Source: Liolophura sinensis | Lineage: Eukaryota; Mollusca; Polyplacophora; Chitonida; Chitonidae | Direction of reading: 5' to 3' | Length of the DNA stretch: 64,000 nt | NCBI RefSeq assembly: GCF_032854445.1 | Contig: NC_088306.1 | Span: 18,633,764 to 18,697,763, forward strand | In this document: positions 9,808 through 22,609 of the stretch, piece by piece | Position numbering within the stretch: the first letter of the stretch is position 1 | Layout of the letters: every line of letters starts with the position of its first letter | The notes under the pieces: model-generated | Told to the model about the DNA's origin: nothing | What the model saw: the letters and a program-made list of their open reading frames with translations, nothing else | Databases searched by the model: none | Program-made: the position numbers and the translations under genes

Positions 9808-10024
9808 GTTGGGGGTCTCCGTGACCGAGGTGGTAAGCGTTCTAGCGCGGCGCAATGAGCCAAGAGCCTCTCACCAACGCGGTCGCTGTGAGTTCTAGTC
9901 CAGCTCATGCTGGCTTGCTCTTGGTTTGCCTCTGCCCGGTTTCCTTCCACCATAATGCTTTCCGCCGTCGTACAGGTGAATATTCTTGAGTGTGCGGCGT
10001 AAAACACCAATCAAATAAATCAAT
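9808..10024 (+). mobile_element. SINE-A copy with internal deletion
   Basis: Sense orientation. It has a tRNA-like head (gtggtaagcgttctagcgcg, B-box-like gagttctagtccagctcatg) and the 3' end cggcgtaaaacaccaatcaa followed by ataaat. The middle, near the gggaaggtctg motif, is deleted. Confidence 0.85.
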
Positions 10025-10388
10025 ATTAAGGGGTTTGAGTGTGGTGTTTGTCATGCCGGCAGTGTGCGTGTTCAAAGATGTTGCTTTCATGCTACCATCA
10101 ATCGAGAATCGGTGAGATTTTGACTGATGAGTATTGCGATGTTTGATACTTTTCATGTTTCTAGATACGCTTGTCTATTGCTACTGGGTGGGTCATGTCA
10201 ACATTCAATATTCAAACATCGTTGACAGTGATAACGTACATGTTAATTTGTTTTCTGTTTGCGGGTCTGTTATTCTCGATCATTTGCCCTGACGTCATGG
10301 GTGTTATAGTCTGACGTCATCAGTTGTAAATCCACTGATTTGTGCGTTCGGAACGCCTCGGGAGTTTCCGATCAGCCGTCAATGAGAA

Positions 10389-10670
10389 TTTATTTATTAT
10401 TTATTTCTTTGATTGATGTTTTACGCCATACTCAAGAATATTTCACTTATACGACGGCGGCCAGCATTATGGTGGGTGGAAACAGGGCACAGCCCGAGGG
10501 AAACCCACGACCATCCGCAGGTTGCTGGGAGACCTTCCCACTTACGGCCGGAGAGGAAGCCAGCATGAGCTGGACTTGAACTCACAGCGACCGCATTGGT
10601 GAGAGGCTCCTGGGTCATTATGCTACGCTAGCGCGCTAACCGACTAAGCCACGCAGCCCCCCCCTCCCCC
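10389..10670 (-). mobile_element. SINE-A, full length with target-site duplication
   Basis: Complete antisense SINE-A from tail (tttatttattatttattt) to tRNA-derived head (gcgcgctaaccgactaagcc) and a C-rich stretch. It is flanked by a perfect 13-bp target-site duplication, ccgtcaatgagaa, at 10376-10388 and 10671-10683, as expected for LINE-driven retroposition. Confidence 0.95.
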
Positions 10671-10683
10671 CCGTCAATGAGAA

Positions 10684-12013
10684 ACCCGTTCGTACTACGT
10701 CTTTATTTTTTATAGAATTTATTTAGGTTTTGTGCAATGTTATTGCTATTATTGCTTTTTTGTAGCTCTTCAAACATAAAGGGGGCATATATGTTAGACA
10801 AAAATGCATTTTTTCTTGAAAATAAAAGAATATTTTGAAGATAAGACAAAACCTAGATTACATTTAATGGGATTTTAAACACAAGTAAGACTACAAACGG
10901 TGTATTGTAGTCTTAATTGTGTATGTATAATGTGTATACCGATTAATTAAATGCATGAAGTAGTCCTATGACAAGACAGTTGTAATGAGTGAAATATATT
11001 TATAATATGTTATATATTTACAATAACATATAATGAATGAAGTACAAGGAAGGCTAGAAGATTAATATATAGGCCTACACTGCCCTAATTAAAACCCGCT
11101 AAAAACGTTTGGCTTTTTCCACAAGACAACAATATCCCACACATTAAGTTCATACTGTAACGTGATTTGTGTTACTCTAAATGGGTAGAGTAGGTAAATT
11201 CCCTGGACACGAAATGACGCATAACCGACGCCTTAACCTTATTAATTCCTCTTAGGTTATATTGCATAGCTGTATAGCTCCACATTCTTAAGTGTGAAAA
11301 GTCTTTCAAAACGTGGTAACTCCTCAAATCTCTGTAGGCCTATCAGTGTTAAATGTAGAGCTATATACATGCACATTTACCGGTATATGCTGTTTATTAA
11401 TCAAATCTTTCTTATTTTTTTTTAAATTTTTATTTAAAGCCTTTACTCAGTTTGTTTCTTTTTCACCAATACAACAGCATCCAATTTTATGACTGAAATA
11501 GCATATACCGATACCCAGCAAACCTCCTGACAAAGCCGCAACACTAATGAACCGAGAGCGGGATTCGAACACTCGATCAACTGTACTGGTCGTAGTTACA
11601 CATGCGGTGTAAAGCCAATGCTTATTGCGCCTGTCAGCAACACGCAGTGCTCAAAAGGTATTTGGAGAAACGACAGACATCCAAAAGACACCGTGCAGAG
11701 ACAATTCTTTTTTTGTTAAATAAGCAAACCGTTTTTATACACGCACTCCAATATATATTTTCAACTTCCATATGTCTAAAGAACAAATACAAATTTGATT
11801 CCATATGACATGAATGGAAAAAACACACAATGTATATGTTGTGCCTACGAGCCTCCCTTCCCAAACATAGAATACTTTAATAACTATGTTTTTTTTTCTT
11901 TAAGCGGAAGAAATCCATTCCGGATTACTTCTAATTTGGTGTCAGGAACGGATTAACTCATTATTAAAAACGCATTTTCAAGATTGGATTTATGTGTTAC
12001 ATTGACGGAAATG
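10684..12013. other. Spacer between duplication units, no gene seen
   Basis: AT-rich anonymous sequence. Around 11395-11600 is a probable tRNA-headed retroposon on the minus strand: a B-box-like GTGTTCGAATCCCGCTCTCGG on that strand, and an A/T-rich tail at the other end. Short reading frames (for example 11602-11808) show no recognisable domain. Confidence 0.5.
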
Positions 12014-12352
12014 CAATTCGTCCATCACTCACGGAAATGAATTTAAGGGAAGTTTTTTTTTTAGGGTTTTTTATCCTCACAGCAACGCAGAATTTTCACT
12101 GGTCTAATTATTACAGTGACGGAAATTAAATGTATATCGTGAACATATTCCCTGACGATTTGTGCCCATAAAAGAACACATGCAATTTGATTTGTGAATG
12201 AAACGAAAGCACAAGAAAAAATATTAGTCGCATTTAGAGAACATACACATTTCAATAGTAAAGCCACTGTCATTTGTAACTTGTAATTTTTTACATCTTG
12301 TTTACGACTACATATACATGAGCACATTCATAGCCCCAAGCATGTAGTTTCA

Positions 12353-12766
12353 CTGTAGATCAGCGTGCCGTGACCTCCAATAGATGACTGTTGATTAGCC
12401 TGTTATATGACCTCGAGCAGTCTATCGCGATCAGCGCGCCATGACCTCCTGCAAACGGGTATGTATAGATTAGCGTGCCATTCCCTCCAGCAAACGGGTG
12501 TGTATAGATTAGCGTGCCATGACCTCCAGCAAACCGTGTGTATAGATTAGCGTGCCATTACCTCCAGAAAACGGGTGTGTATAGATTAGCGTGCCAGTAC
12601 CTCCAGCAAACGGGTGTGTATAGATTAGCGTGCCAGTACCTCCAGCAAACGGGTGTATATAGATTAGTGTGCCATGACCACCAGCAGACGACTGTAGATC
12701 AGACTGTTTCTATGACCTCCAGCAGACAACTGCAGATCAGCGTGCCATGACCTCCAGCAAACGGTT
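12353..12766. repeat. 39-bp minisatellite at the TLR-B 3' end
   Basis: Counterpart of 345-792, with one or two fewer units and a few one-base indels. It begins within the last TLR-B codons and carries repeated copies of the receptor's terminal codons and stop on the minus strand. Confidence 0.9.
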
Positions 12767-15178
12767 CCAGAAGATCCGTTCGTCACCCGGGTCATTGGCC
12801 GGCCACAGCAGAATGTAATGTGATTCCAAAGGTTCAGCAGCGACCGTGGCATTTCCGACACGGGAATCTCTTCCATCAAGATCACAATAATGGCGTTTTC
12901 ATAACCATCTCTCACCATGCGCATGCCCGTCATTGAATTTCAAATTCACACAATCGCTTTTCAGGAACGACTTGTTGATGACTAGGATAACTTTGCGACT
13001 GTTGTTCACGGCGTCCACTATGTTTTGCTGAATACTGACACCCACCGGGAAGTCTCGATCATGGAGACAGATCGTGTAGTTGTTTTCATCTTCCAGAAAT
13101 TGTCGCAGAACAATGCAAGCCCATCGGTAACTGAAGTAATTATACGCCACGAAGGCATCGTATCGGTATTGTTCATTTGTCACTTCTTCAACGACAGAAC
13201 CTCTCCTGCATTTTGTCAGAACCCAATATTTGATATTCCATCTGTAACGGTAGGCAAATATTCCTAGAACAATTACCACGGCCATCAGACCCGAGCCAAC
13301 TGTGGAAAATGTCAACCAAAAGTTGCTGACACAAGATACTTCCATGTTCTTAAGCTTTGATTTGAGGCTACCAATATCCACGAACGTTCCATTTCCTAGA
13401 CTGCACGTTAATGTCAAACGTGCTTCAACATTGGCAGAACCTTCTACAAGCCATCGCACAAAACTGACGGTGTTACAAGTGCAGAGGAGGGGGTTACGGT
13501 TCAGTGAAACTCTGACAGCATCTTTTGAGTGGGATGAATTGTCAGCGGTCAACCAGTCCATTTGTGCGCGTGACAAAGATGAAATCACATTGGATGACAA
13601 GTCCAAGAATGTCAACGAGACCAAATCATAGATGGACTCTGGTATATGGATCAGCTTATTGTTTGACAGGATCAAAGTTTCTAAACTTTGCAGCGGGCTG
13701 AAGATGAATCTGTTTAGTGTTGTAAAATCGTTACCCGAGAGATCGAGGTTTTTCAGATGTTTCAAATTTGTGAAGATAACAGCATCCAAATCATAGCGAA
13801 AGCCAATGTCCAGTCTACAATTTCTGGCCACCAAAACCTGAAGTGAGGTAAAATAGCTGAAGAATCTTGGAGATAACACAGCACAGTTCCATTTGGATAT
13901 GTTCAGCACTTTCAAGTTCTCCAGACCGGATACGACAAAGGAACAACCATTGAATCCGTCATATGACAGATCAAGAACTTCCACATTTTTTCCATTAGTA
14001 AAGTTTACATCCTTATCACTTCTAATCGAACCGGCTAGAAAACTAGCGTTCAAAACTACCAAAGATGGCGGCACCACCAGATTTAATTGAAAAACAGAGG
14101 TCTCCGTCAACACAAGATCGCTGTCCTCTGTCACACTAAACGCATAATCTCTTCCTGGACTGATATTTAAATACTTTAACCTTGTGAAGCGTATCACGCC
14201 AATTGCTGCTAAGAAGCTAGTAGCGACGGGCAGATAATTGTTTCCAAAGTTAAATGTTTCTAGACATTCGGGGTACTGGAATCGGCTTAAGACGTCTATT
14301 CCCACATGGATTATGGCATTTTTGCTCAAGTCCAGGTGACGAACACAAATAGTCGCCAAGTGAGCCGTGTTGTTTGCAGTGAGAGCCAAGGTTCCTGGGT
14401 CCCTGCTGAACCCTTTGTCAGAATTTGTATTTGTGATTGTCAGATATGTCATATGGCGATGGCGCAGGTCCACAAGAGCTGATAGGGCACTGGGTAGCGA
14501 TTTTGTTCTCAGATTTAGACTTGTCACGTGCGGAAAATGCTTCAAAGTCCCTTCCTCTAAACTCTGGCATCTCAACACCAATGACTGAATTGATAAGTTG
14601 GCAAACGCAGCAAATGTGTCTGGTCTGAGGCTGCTTCCAAATTCCCAACAGTAAACGGACAGACTTTTAAGCTGAGACATGCTCATGACGCCCGGTCCAA
14701 ATGAAACATTGTGCAACGGCTCGTCAACAGTCAACTCCTTCAGTGATATCAGGCTGCTGAATATCTCGTCTGGAAACTGATACGCACGGGATGAATAGCC
14801 AGGGCTATTTTTATGCATATTTAGGATCTCTAGCTTTTGTGTAGGATGAAATACTGTGGGTGGATAGGATTCATACACCAGCACAAATCGGTTGTTGCTT
14901 AGATCCAGGAAGCGTAGTTGTGATAATCCCTCGAACGCTGATGGTTCTAACCTCACAAGTTTGTTGTGATTTAAACTCAGTGATATAAGCCTGCTGAGAA
15001 TTCGAAAGGATCCATTGGTTATGGTCTCCAGAAGATTCCAACTCAAATCCAGGCTTTCTGTTGTTGATGAGATATTTGTAGGTACGGTCCGCAGTCCTTT
15101 GTTGTGGAGATCAACATGGTTGTCCCCATACACCGCGCTAAGAAGAACGGTTCCCAACAGAAATGCGTACACTTCCAT
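12737..15178 (-). pseudogene. Toll-like receptor with frameshifted TIR (TLR-B)
   Basis: Close paralogue of TLR-A, with about twenty amino-acid differences by eye over the shared frame. Signal peptide, LRRs, LRRCT, transmembrane helix and the first half of the TIR (YDAFVAY, LHDRDFPVG) are intact. Relative to TLR-A, single bases are missing near 12951, 12933 and 12811, each in a short run of the same base. The first two shift the frame after NKSFLKSD, giving an early stop at about 12899 and a 759-aa product without the C-terminal TIR half and the FW box. It could be a recent pseudogene or, since all three are run-length errors, an intact gene with assembly mistakes. The TATA-like box is kept at 15468-15475. 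Confidence 0.85.
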
Positions 15179-15467
15179 AGTTGTTTTGGGTGCTAAGGGA
15201 AAAGTTGGCAGTGTTTCTACAAGGAGATGGAGTCGTTTAGCCGTTAGACGCCTGGGTAGATCTGCAGATTGTCTACTTCATGTACTATATGGTCTCTACA
15301 AATAACACTGGCTGTAAATTTGAAATGTTTGTACAAGCGTTACACATCCTTCAACTAGGCAGTAACTCGTCAGTGACTCACCGACATACAGCTGTGTGTT
15401 GTCATATACACGATCAAGTGTGTTCCCTAAATACCTCATAATGAGATAGTACTAGAATGACCCTCTT

Positions 15468-15475
15468 TATTTATA
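15468..15475 (-). promoter_or_regulatory. TATA-like box upstream of TLR-B
   Basis: TATAAATA on the minus strand, about 290 bp upstream of the start codon, in the same place as in TLR-A. Confidence 0.4.
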
Positions 15476-15556
15476 TCTGACAGAGGAATGACGTGTGTGA
15501 TTTTATGTGGTTATATGTTAAAGGTGGTGACAAATCAGCATTTCGAGCAATTTTAG

Positions 15557-15671
15557 ATTGATTTATTTATTTATTTATTTGATTAATGTTTTACGCCGTA
15601 CTCAAGAATAATTCACTTATACGACGGCGGCCAGCATTATGGTAGGTGGAAACCGGGCACAGCCCACGGGA
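15557..15671 (-). mobile_element. SINE-A fragment, unit B copy
   Basis: Same fragment and position as 3587-3693 of unit A. Confidence 0.8.
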
Positions 15672-15768
15672 ACTGCGTCGAAACAGGCATTCATATATCA
15701 GCCGTCAAAAAAGATGAAGGTTTAACAAACGCGACATGGATTCTGCATTCGGAGTGTCTTTTCTTTTG

Positions 15769-17160
15769 GACTGACCCTGTTGACGTCGCACACAGAACCA
15801 TTCACCTGCAAATCATGTCAATGGCAGTTATAGTGTGAGGGTGTGTGAAAGCCCATGTGCTTTCGTATTTTATTTATATATTCGTCGACGAAAGGCAGTC
15901 GGTAAAATGCCGCGACTGACTGCTGCCGACCGAAATATCGCCATTGGTCGTCTTCAAGCCGGAGAAAGTTTTGGTACTATTGCACGACACCTAAATGTTC
16001 ACAAAACAACGATATCCCGGCTTTGGAGCCGTTACAACAACTTTAATTCGACCAACGATCGCCCGAGAAGTGGAAGGCCAAGAATCATGACCCCACTTCA
16101 AAATCGGTACATCCGGGTCCTTCACCTGCGTAATCGGCATGCCCTACCAACCGTGACTACCACACAAATACACAAATAGGTTTGAGGAGAGTGTCGGCTC
16201 AAACGATTAGGAACCGTCTGAAAGAAGCGGGTTTACGTGCCTGTAGACCAGTTGTTGGACGTGTACTACGCCCCTTACATCGACGCCTACGACTCAGGTG
16301 GTGCAACAACGTAAGGATATGAACTTTACAAAACTGGAGGCGCATCTGGTTTTCTGATGAATCCCGTTTTCTTTTGACACGTCACGACGGAAGACAGCGT
16401 GTGTATAGGAGACGTCATGAACGCTTTGCGCCCATCTGCGTCCGGCAGGTGGACAGATTTGGCGGAGGTAGTGTTATGGTTTGGGAGCCATCACGTACAA
16501 CCAGAAATCAGACTTGGTGATCGTTCCAGGGAACCTGACAGCCCAACGTTACATCAACCAAGTCTTACAGCCTCACCCTCTCCCGATTATTGACCGACAG
16601 ACACAGCTTTTTCAACAGGACAAAGCCAGGCGTCATACTGCACGTGCAACAATGAACTTTCTGCAGGATTCCAACGTCAATGTCTTGCCGTGACCCTCTA
16701 AATCACCAGACCTCAACCCTATTGAACACCTGTGGGATACTCTTGATCGACACGTGCGTCAACGTCAGCCACCGCCACAGACGCTTCAACAGCTCGCCGT
16801 TGCGTTACAGGAGGAGTGGAGGGCCATTCCCCAAGAGAGAATTATGGCGTCTTATCCGTTCTTGTCCAAGGAGATGCCGTGCAGTGATTGCAGCTCGTGG
16901 TGGTCATACGAGATACTGAGGAAGACTGAGGAAGGTGAGCAACTGGTGTCTGTGAGATGACTTTTGAAAAGACAGTTTTTAAACATGACCATCTTGATTA
17001 TTATTCTGCCAAATTTCTGACTTCTGTCTTCAATAAGAAAAAAGTTGTGCCGTCCTAAAACTAAATATTAAAATCTCTAAAATACGGGGGTTGCGTTTCT
17101 TTTTGACAGAGTTTAGTTCGTTTCACAGTCTTCGTATGCCTGCCGTAAACCAAGAAGAAC
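15769..17160 (+). mobile_element. Decayed Tc1/mariner-type (DD34E) DNA transposon
   Basis: Unit A and B sequences part after gtcttttcttttgg and rejoin near 17270. The block carries a broken Tc1-like transposase. The right end reads, on the minus strand, CTGTCAAAAAGAAACGCAAC, a plausible terminal inverted repeat, but I find no matching left copy, so the left end is probably lost. Unit A lacks the block but is itself rearranged there, so whether A never had it or lost it is open. Confidence 0.8.
15907..16919 (+). pseudogene. Tc1-like transposase pseudogene
   Basis: Cut-and-paste transposase of the Tc1/mariner superfamily. The start ATG at 15907 begins MPRLTAADRNIAIGRLQAGE, a paired helix-turn-helix DNA-binding part (SFGTIARHLNVHKTTISRLW) with an AT-hook-like RPRSGRPR. 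The catalytic core has IWFSDESRF (first D), FQQDKARRHTA (second D) and SPDLNPIEHLW (E), with 34 residues between the last two, hence DD34E. The full span is about 337 codons, normal for the family. It is disrupted by a frameshift after residue ~90 (stop at 16177-16179), another shift in the middle, a stop at 16691-16693 where the family usually has Trp, and a shift near the end. Not functional as read. Confidence 0.92.
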
Positions 17161-19120
17161 GCTCCAGGTCAATAATCGTAAGGCCAATTCCCCAAACCAC
17201 ATATAACACAAATCACCAAAGATGTAAGGGAATATATAAAGTATGAAATAAGACCGGAATCATGCAAAGAGAAGCGGAGAACAGTTTTTAATGTTTGAAA
17301 GACGCAAGACATGTTTTTGACGAATGAGTGAAATCGGTGTTCAAATCGTGTACCATTATAAAAAATGTATCATAGATGAGATTTGATTGCGACTGTTCAT
17401 ACATTCAACATGGTTATCGAATTCAACACGATGAATATACAGCCCCTACCCTCTATGGACTTAAATGAAGTCAAATGATTTTTATAATTTTATGTTATGT
17501 TATACGACACACAGCACACAAATAAGGGGAGAACTTGACACAAAGAAAGCTGGAATCTGAACAATCAAAGCTGGATTTGAACAGCGGAGCTGCATTTAAA
17601 CTATATTGTCAAAAAAGCCTATGAAAGACTATAAGCTCATAATTGTCCGGATCGGTACATATTTAATTTGTGGCATACCGGAAGTGTATTTAAGTAACTT
17701 TTAAATCTCTGTGTGTGTTTCATTGCATTGATGCTATGGATTATTTAACATTTTGTGTACATTAGGAATTTATAATTACAGATAAGTGTAGTCACGAGTG
17801 GTCATTACCTTAAGTAGGCTTATTACGACTTATAAGGACCAATTGTATCACAGCGATTGCCCATTATCATATATAATAGGGGCATAAAGTCTAATGAGTC
17901 TCCCGACTCAGAGGCGGACGCTCTAACCTCATAACTACTGTAATTCATTCTACCGATAATAATATACCGTGATAAAATATGAAATAAACTTAAAAATATG
18001 TTAGCCTAGGACACATATGACTGCAACCATGAACAGGATGAATATCGCAAAACAGATGCAAGCTATTGATAATACCAGTAGGACATATAAACAGAGAGAA
18101 ATTATTGAAATACTGTTTTTACAGTAACCGTATTTTTACATTTTCCATCGTTAATTGTTTTGGGGTTTTTTTTGGGGGGGGGGGGGGGGGCTACAATGGT
18201 AAATGGTAAAATTGCGTAAAATTGTCAGTTTACCTGTGTGAAAGAAGAATATATTTGCATGTTTACGGCAGTATAACAGTTACTGATTCTTATACATTTC
18301 AATGCTGAGAGTTACGGAGGTATTTGTGATTTAGAAATAACAAAAAAAGTAAAGAACAAAAGAGCGTAGTACGCCACGCTCTCTCTATATGATTCCTCAT
18401 GTACGCACTCTTATACACTGGTGCTTATAATCACGGAAACAGCCGATCTCATGTTTTAATTTATAGACCTTTGTGCCGCAATGCATTCTGATAATTTAAG
18501 AAATAATGGATTGGTTTATGCATATATGCTGGGAAGCGGACTAGCCCGCTGCATAAGGACTAGACAAAAAATCCCTTGTTTCTGTTTTAACACATACAAA
18601 ATATAGCACATTTTTTAAGTTGTAGCATTTTTCATTAATTCCTTTCCACCAAGGTTTCATTTCAAAAGAGAAGCGGTCATCAGTTTTCAGTGATGTTGAA
18701 CGAACGCCGGGAATGTCCCAGGAGAATGAATGAAATGAGTTTCCAAATCGTGTGTCATGCTTGTGAATTGTCGATAATTAAAATATGTATCTCAGTTGCG
18801 CTTTGATTGCAACTGTTCATATATCAAGTATGGCGATCTAAGTCAACACGATATCTATACAACCCCTAGTCATGGGGTAACCGGAATTAGACACATTTAT
18901 GAAGCTCAGTGCCAAGGGGTTCATTTTTACTTACAGCAGAGTTATACTCATTGTAAAACGTAAGAAGCCTAGGGAGTGGGTGTTTGATGAAATAACCTAG
19001 GCACACTAGTTTTTGCACTAATGACGTTGATTTAAATAGTCACATAACACACAGGATCTAACAAATGCTACAATGTGAGATATATTACATGCTTTGATAC
19101 ATTGCTGTTCAGGTAATAAC
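17161..19120. other. Non-coding part of unit B
   Basis: Matches unit A 3945-6085. It contains the two R1 copies (17270-17455 and 18668-18872), a SINE-B remnant (17896-17950) and a G-run of about 17 near 18174-18190. The segment 17161-17270 is absent from A but has a relative beside TLR-C. No gene seen. Confidence 0.6.
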
Positions 19121-19123
19121 CCA

Positions 19124-20060
19124 GTCAAAGGACTCATTTCCATGTTCCTCACAGTCAAGCTTTTAACAACAATTGCCGGACTCACTTCCATACGTCTCAC
19201 ACCCCAGGTCCCAACGACTGTAATTGTCGGATTCACTTCCATATTTCTCACGGCCCAGGTTTCAACATCTGTAATTGCCAGATTCTCTTCCATATTTCTC
19301 ACAGCCCAGGTTTCAACATCTGTAATTGCCAGATTCACTTCCATATTTCTGACAGCCCAGGTTTCAACATCTGATACAGTAATTGACAGACTCACTTCCA
19401 TATTTCTCACAGCCCAGGTTTCAACATCTGTAATTGCTGGATTCACTTCCGTATTTCTGACAGCCCAGGTTTCAACATCCGTAATTGCCAGATTCACTTC
19501 CATATTTCTGACAGCCCAGGTTTCAACATCTGATACAGTAATTGACAGACTCACTTCCATATTTCTCACAGCCCAGGTTTCAACATCTGTAATTGCCGGA
19601 TTCACTTCCGTATTTCTGACAGCCCAGGTTTCAACATCCGTAATTGCCGGGTTCATTTCCATATTTCTGACAGCCCAGGTTTCAACATTTGATACAGTAA
19701 TTGACAGACTCACTTTCATATTTCTCACAGCCCAGGTTTCAACAACTGTAATTGCCGGATTCACTTAAATATTTCTGACAGCCCAGGCTTCAACATCCGT
19801 AATTGCCGGATTCATTTCCATATTTCTGACAGCCCAGGTTTCAACATCTGATACAGTAATTGACAGACTCACTTCCATATTTCTCACAGCCCAGGTTCCA
19901 ACAACTGCGATTGCCGGATTCACTTCCATATTTCTGACAGCCCAGGTTTCAACATCTGATACTGTAATTGACAGACTCACTTCCATATTTCTCACAGCCC
20001 AGGTTCCAACAACTGCGATTGCCGGATTCACATCCATACTTCTCCCAACCCAGGTTCCAA
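19124..20060. repeat. 51/57-bp compound minisatellite, unit B
   Basis: About seventeen units, two more than in A, from expansion of a 57-51-51 block. The minus-strand frame is broken by a stop at about 19765-19770, where a unit reads cacttaaat instead of cacttccat. This argues against a protein. Confidence 0.9.
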
Positions 20061-20439
20061 CAACTGCTATCGGCGGAGTCCCTTTGCACTATAAATTGCA
20101 GTTAACATTGCTGCATTTTATTACCAAATTGTGCTTAAACCACGGTGCTAAGGGGCGTGTAATTTGCTACTATTTATGCATGTACATGAACAGTTAGAAT
20201 AAAACCCGAAAGGAGGTAAATTGAAAAGATGCCGTATTTCACCAGTTAGGTTACGTGTGACCATTTGCCGGCTATCACACCGTTCTCTGATTTTTCCCTC
20301 TATGCTTTACGTCTTAATTATATTCACTTCCATACTTCTTACAGCTCAGGTTCCATCAACTGCACATAGCCGAGTTGACTTCCATATTTCTCATAACTGC
20401 AATTTTTGACCACACGTTCATATTATTCCTCAACGTCAA
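20061..20439. other. Non-coding flank, unit B
   Basis: Same as 6893-7281 of unit A, including stray degenerate array units near 20322-20400. No gene. Confidence 0.55.
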
Positions 20440-20694
20440 TTTATTTGCTTATTTGAATCGTGTTTTACACCGCAGTCAAGAATATTTCACTTATACGCCA
20501 GCGGCCAGCATTATGGTGGGAGGAAACGGAGAAAGGGCCCAGGGGGAACCCACGACCTTCCGTAGGTTGCTGTGAGGCCTACCCACTTAAGACCAGATAG
20601 GAAGCCAGCATGAGCTGGACGAACTCACAGCGACCGTATTGTTAAGAGACTCCTGTGTCATTACGCTGGGCTACCGCGCTAACCAACGGAGCTT
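20440..20694 (-). mobile_element. SINE-A copy, unit B
   Basis: Duplicate of 7282-7536. Confidence 0.88.
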
Positions 20695-20980
20695 CATACA
20701 TTTAACATGGGCCAGCATGAACTCAGGGTATGACATTGATGAGAAGCTCCTGGATCTTTGCGTCACGCTATCCACCAGGCCACGGAGCCCTCCGCCACCC
20801 AGCCAAGGTTTAAAGGAGCAGAAAGAAAATGATGCAAATATTTGATGATGGAGCGTGAAAAGTTATTTGCAAATGTAGTGATTATTATTATGTAGTTTCG
20901 ATTTTTTTCTGTCAGGGGAAAAGGGTATTTGAAACTATATTTGTATGGTGTGTATTTGGGACCAACTCTTGGTATATTCA

Positions 20981-21028
20981 TTTAGATGATGGGTGTTTTA
21001 CGCCGTCCTCAAAAACATTTCACTCAAT
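20981..21028 (-). mobile_element. SINE-A tail fragment, unit B
   Basis: Duplicate of 7826-7872. The sequence from here to 22200 matches unit A and holds no gene. Confidence 0.55.
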
Positions 21029-21527
21029 AGACCAAATTTTAGGACAAATCAGCAATTTCTGCTATATGAAATCGACTTTATGTACGACATAAAATTTTTA
21101 TACTGCCGGGAAAAAGCTTCTTTGTCGTCGTTGGACGGTTATAAATTGTTGTAATCTATGCGCCAATGAAAATGTCTCCACATTCGTTCAATAATCAGGC
21201 TTGTAGTACGACGTCTCTTGTCTGTTCTTTACTGACCTCCTCCAACCCCTCCTGCGCCTTCTATATGAATCATACTGCACTACCAGGCAGAATGGGGCTG
21301 GCGATTTACCCCCACTTTATGGCAGCTGTGACATGCCATTAGTACATAATTCTCAGATAATTTTACAATCACGTTATTTCTACCAAAACTCAGCTCGGTA
21401 TAAGTCACTTGCATAAATTTTATTTGTAATTTCATATAAACTGTTTATTCAATGTCGGATTTAATATAATTTTAAAGATTATATCCTTTCATTAAATTGT
21501 CACACGTGTGGCCTTGTGGTTGGGGGT

Positions 21528-21610
21528 TCGCATTATTGGCGCTTGCTACTTGTGTCCGCATTATTGGCGCTTGCTACTTGTATCCGCATTATTGGCGCTT
21601 GCTACTTGTG
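21528..21610 (+). repeat. 28-bp repeat, three copies, unit B
   Basis: Duplicate of 8375-8457 with the same three copies. Confidence 0.85.
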
Positions 21611-22262
21611 ACATGTTTGGGACCTCATTGACATAATGCTGAATATGCAGTTTTCCCAAGTGATGATACATGTACGTTAATACTTGAGCGACGTACGAGA
21701 CAACATTTCTCACCTTGGCGGAACCAGTTCTCACCTGGTGGGACCAGTTCTCACCTCAGTTCTCAACTGGGAGGAACCAGTTCTCACCTGGGTGAAAGCA
21801 GTTCCCATTTGGGTGGAAATCTGTGTGCTTGGAGAATGCCTAACCCCAACATTCCCCAAGAACCCGCTGCACCCAGAGCAGCGCCTTTGCAACTGAGCCT
21901 TCGAGGGCTCGTTGTCTTTGATTTTCTATAGAGTCAAGGTTTTCCTAGATCTGTAAAAAAATTGTTTTATTAGAGTGTCTGTCTTTGATAAATTATCATC
22001 AGTGTTGTTCTTAATTGATGATGATTATTAATGATTATTGGTGCTTCGTTGCCTTATGAATTAATGCAGTAGAATACGTATTTAGAAAGCATCTCTCCAA
22101 CAGTATTATAATTTCCGGTTTGTGTCGTTCTGCTTGTTACTTTGATTAACTACAATGAATCCGTAGGAGGTATTGTTTGAGCAATAATATTTATACCGTG
22201 TGTATTGACTGACTGATTGGTTGAATGGTATTTCACGCCGCGTTTAAAAATATTTCACTTAA

Positions 22263-22529
22263 TTTATTTATTTATTTGCTTGGTGTTTTACGCTGTACTC
22301 AAGAATATTTCCCTTATACGACGGCGGCCAGCGTTATGGTGGGAGGAAACCGGGCAGAACCCGGGGGAAACCGACGACCATCTGCATGTTGCTGGAAGAC
22401 CTTCCCACTTACGGCCGGAGAGGGAGCCAGCATGAGCTGGACTTGAACTCACAGCGACCGCATTGGTGAGAGGCTCCTGGGTCATTACGCTGCGCTAGCG
22501 CGCTAACCGACTGAGCCACGGAGGCCCCG
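22263..22529 (-). mobile_element. SINE-A, full length with target-site duplication
   Basis: Complete antisense SINE-A inserted into an older SINE tail. A perfect 12-bp target-site duplication, tatttcacttaa, flanks it at 22251-22262 and 22530-22541. It is absent from unit A, so it inserted after the duplication or A was broken there first. Confidence 0.95.
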
Positions 22530-22609
22530 TATTTCACTTAAGGCTGTCAGGTTTATCCGTGGAGGAAGCTGGAGTGACCAGTAAAGCACAGAGTGTGGAA
22601 CTTTTCTAA

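Larger units (their letters stand above)
12014..22262. repeat. Segmental duplication unit B
   Basis: Second copy of unit A, beginning where the window-start sequence reappears (caattcgtccatcactcac) and ending at about 22262, where a full SINE is inserted. It is longer than A mainly because of the transposon block at 15769-17270. Where A and B differ at that block, the flank of TLR-C (30770-31010) resembles B, so B probably keeps the older arrangement there. Confidence 0.92.
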
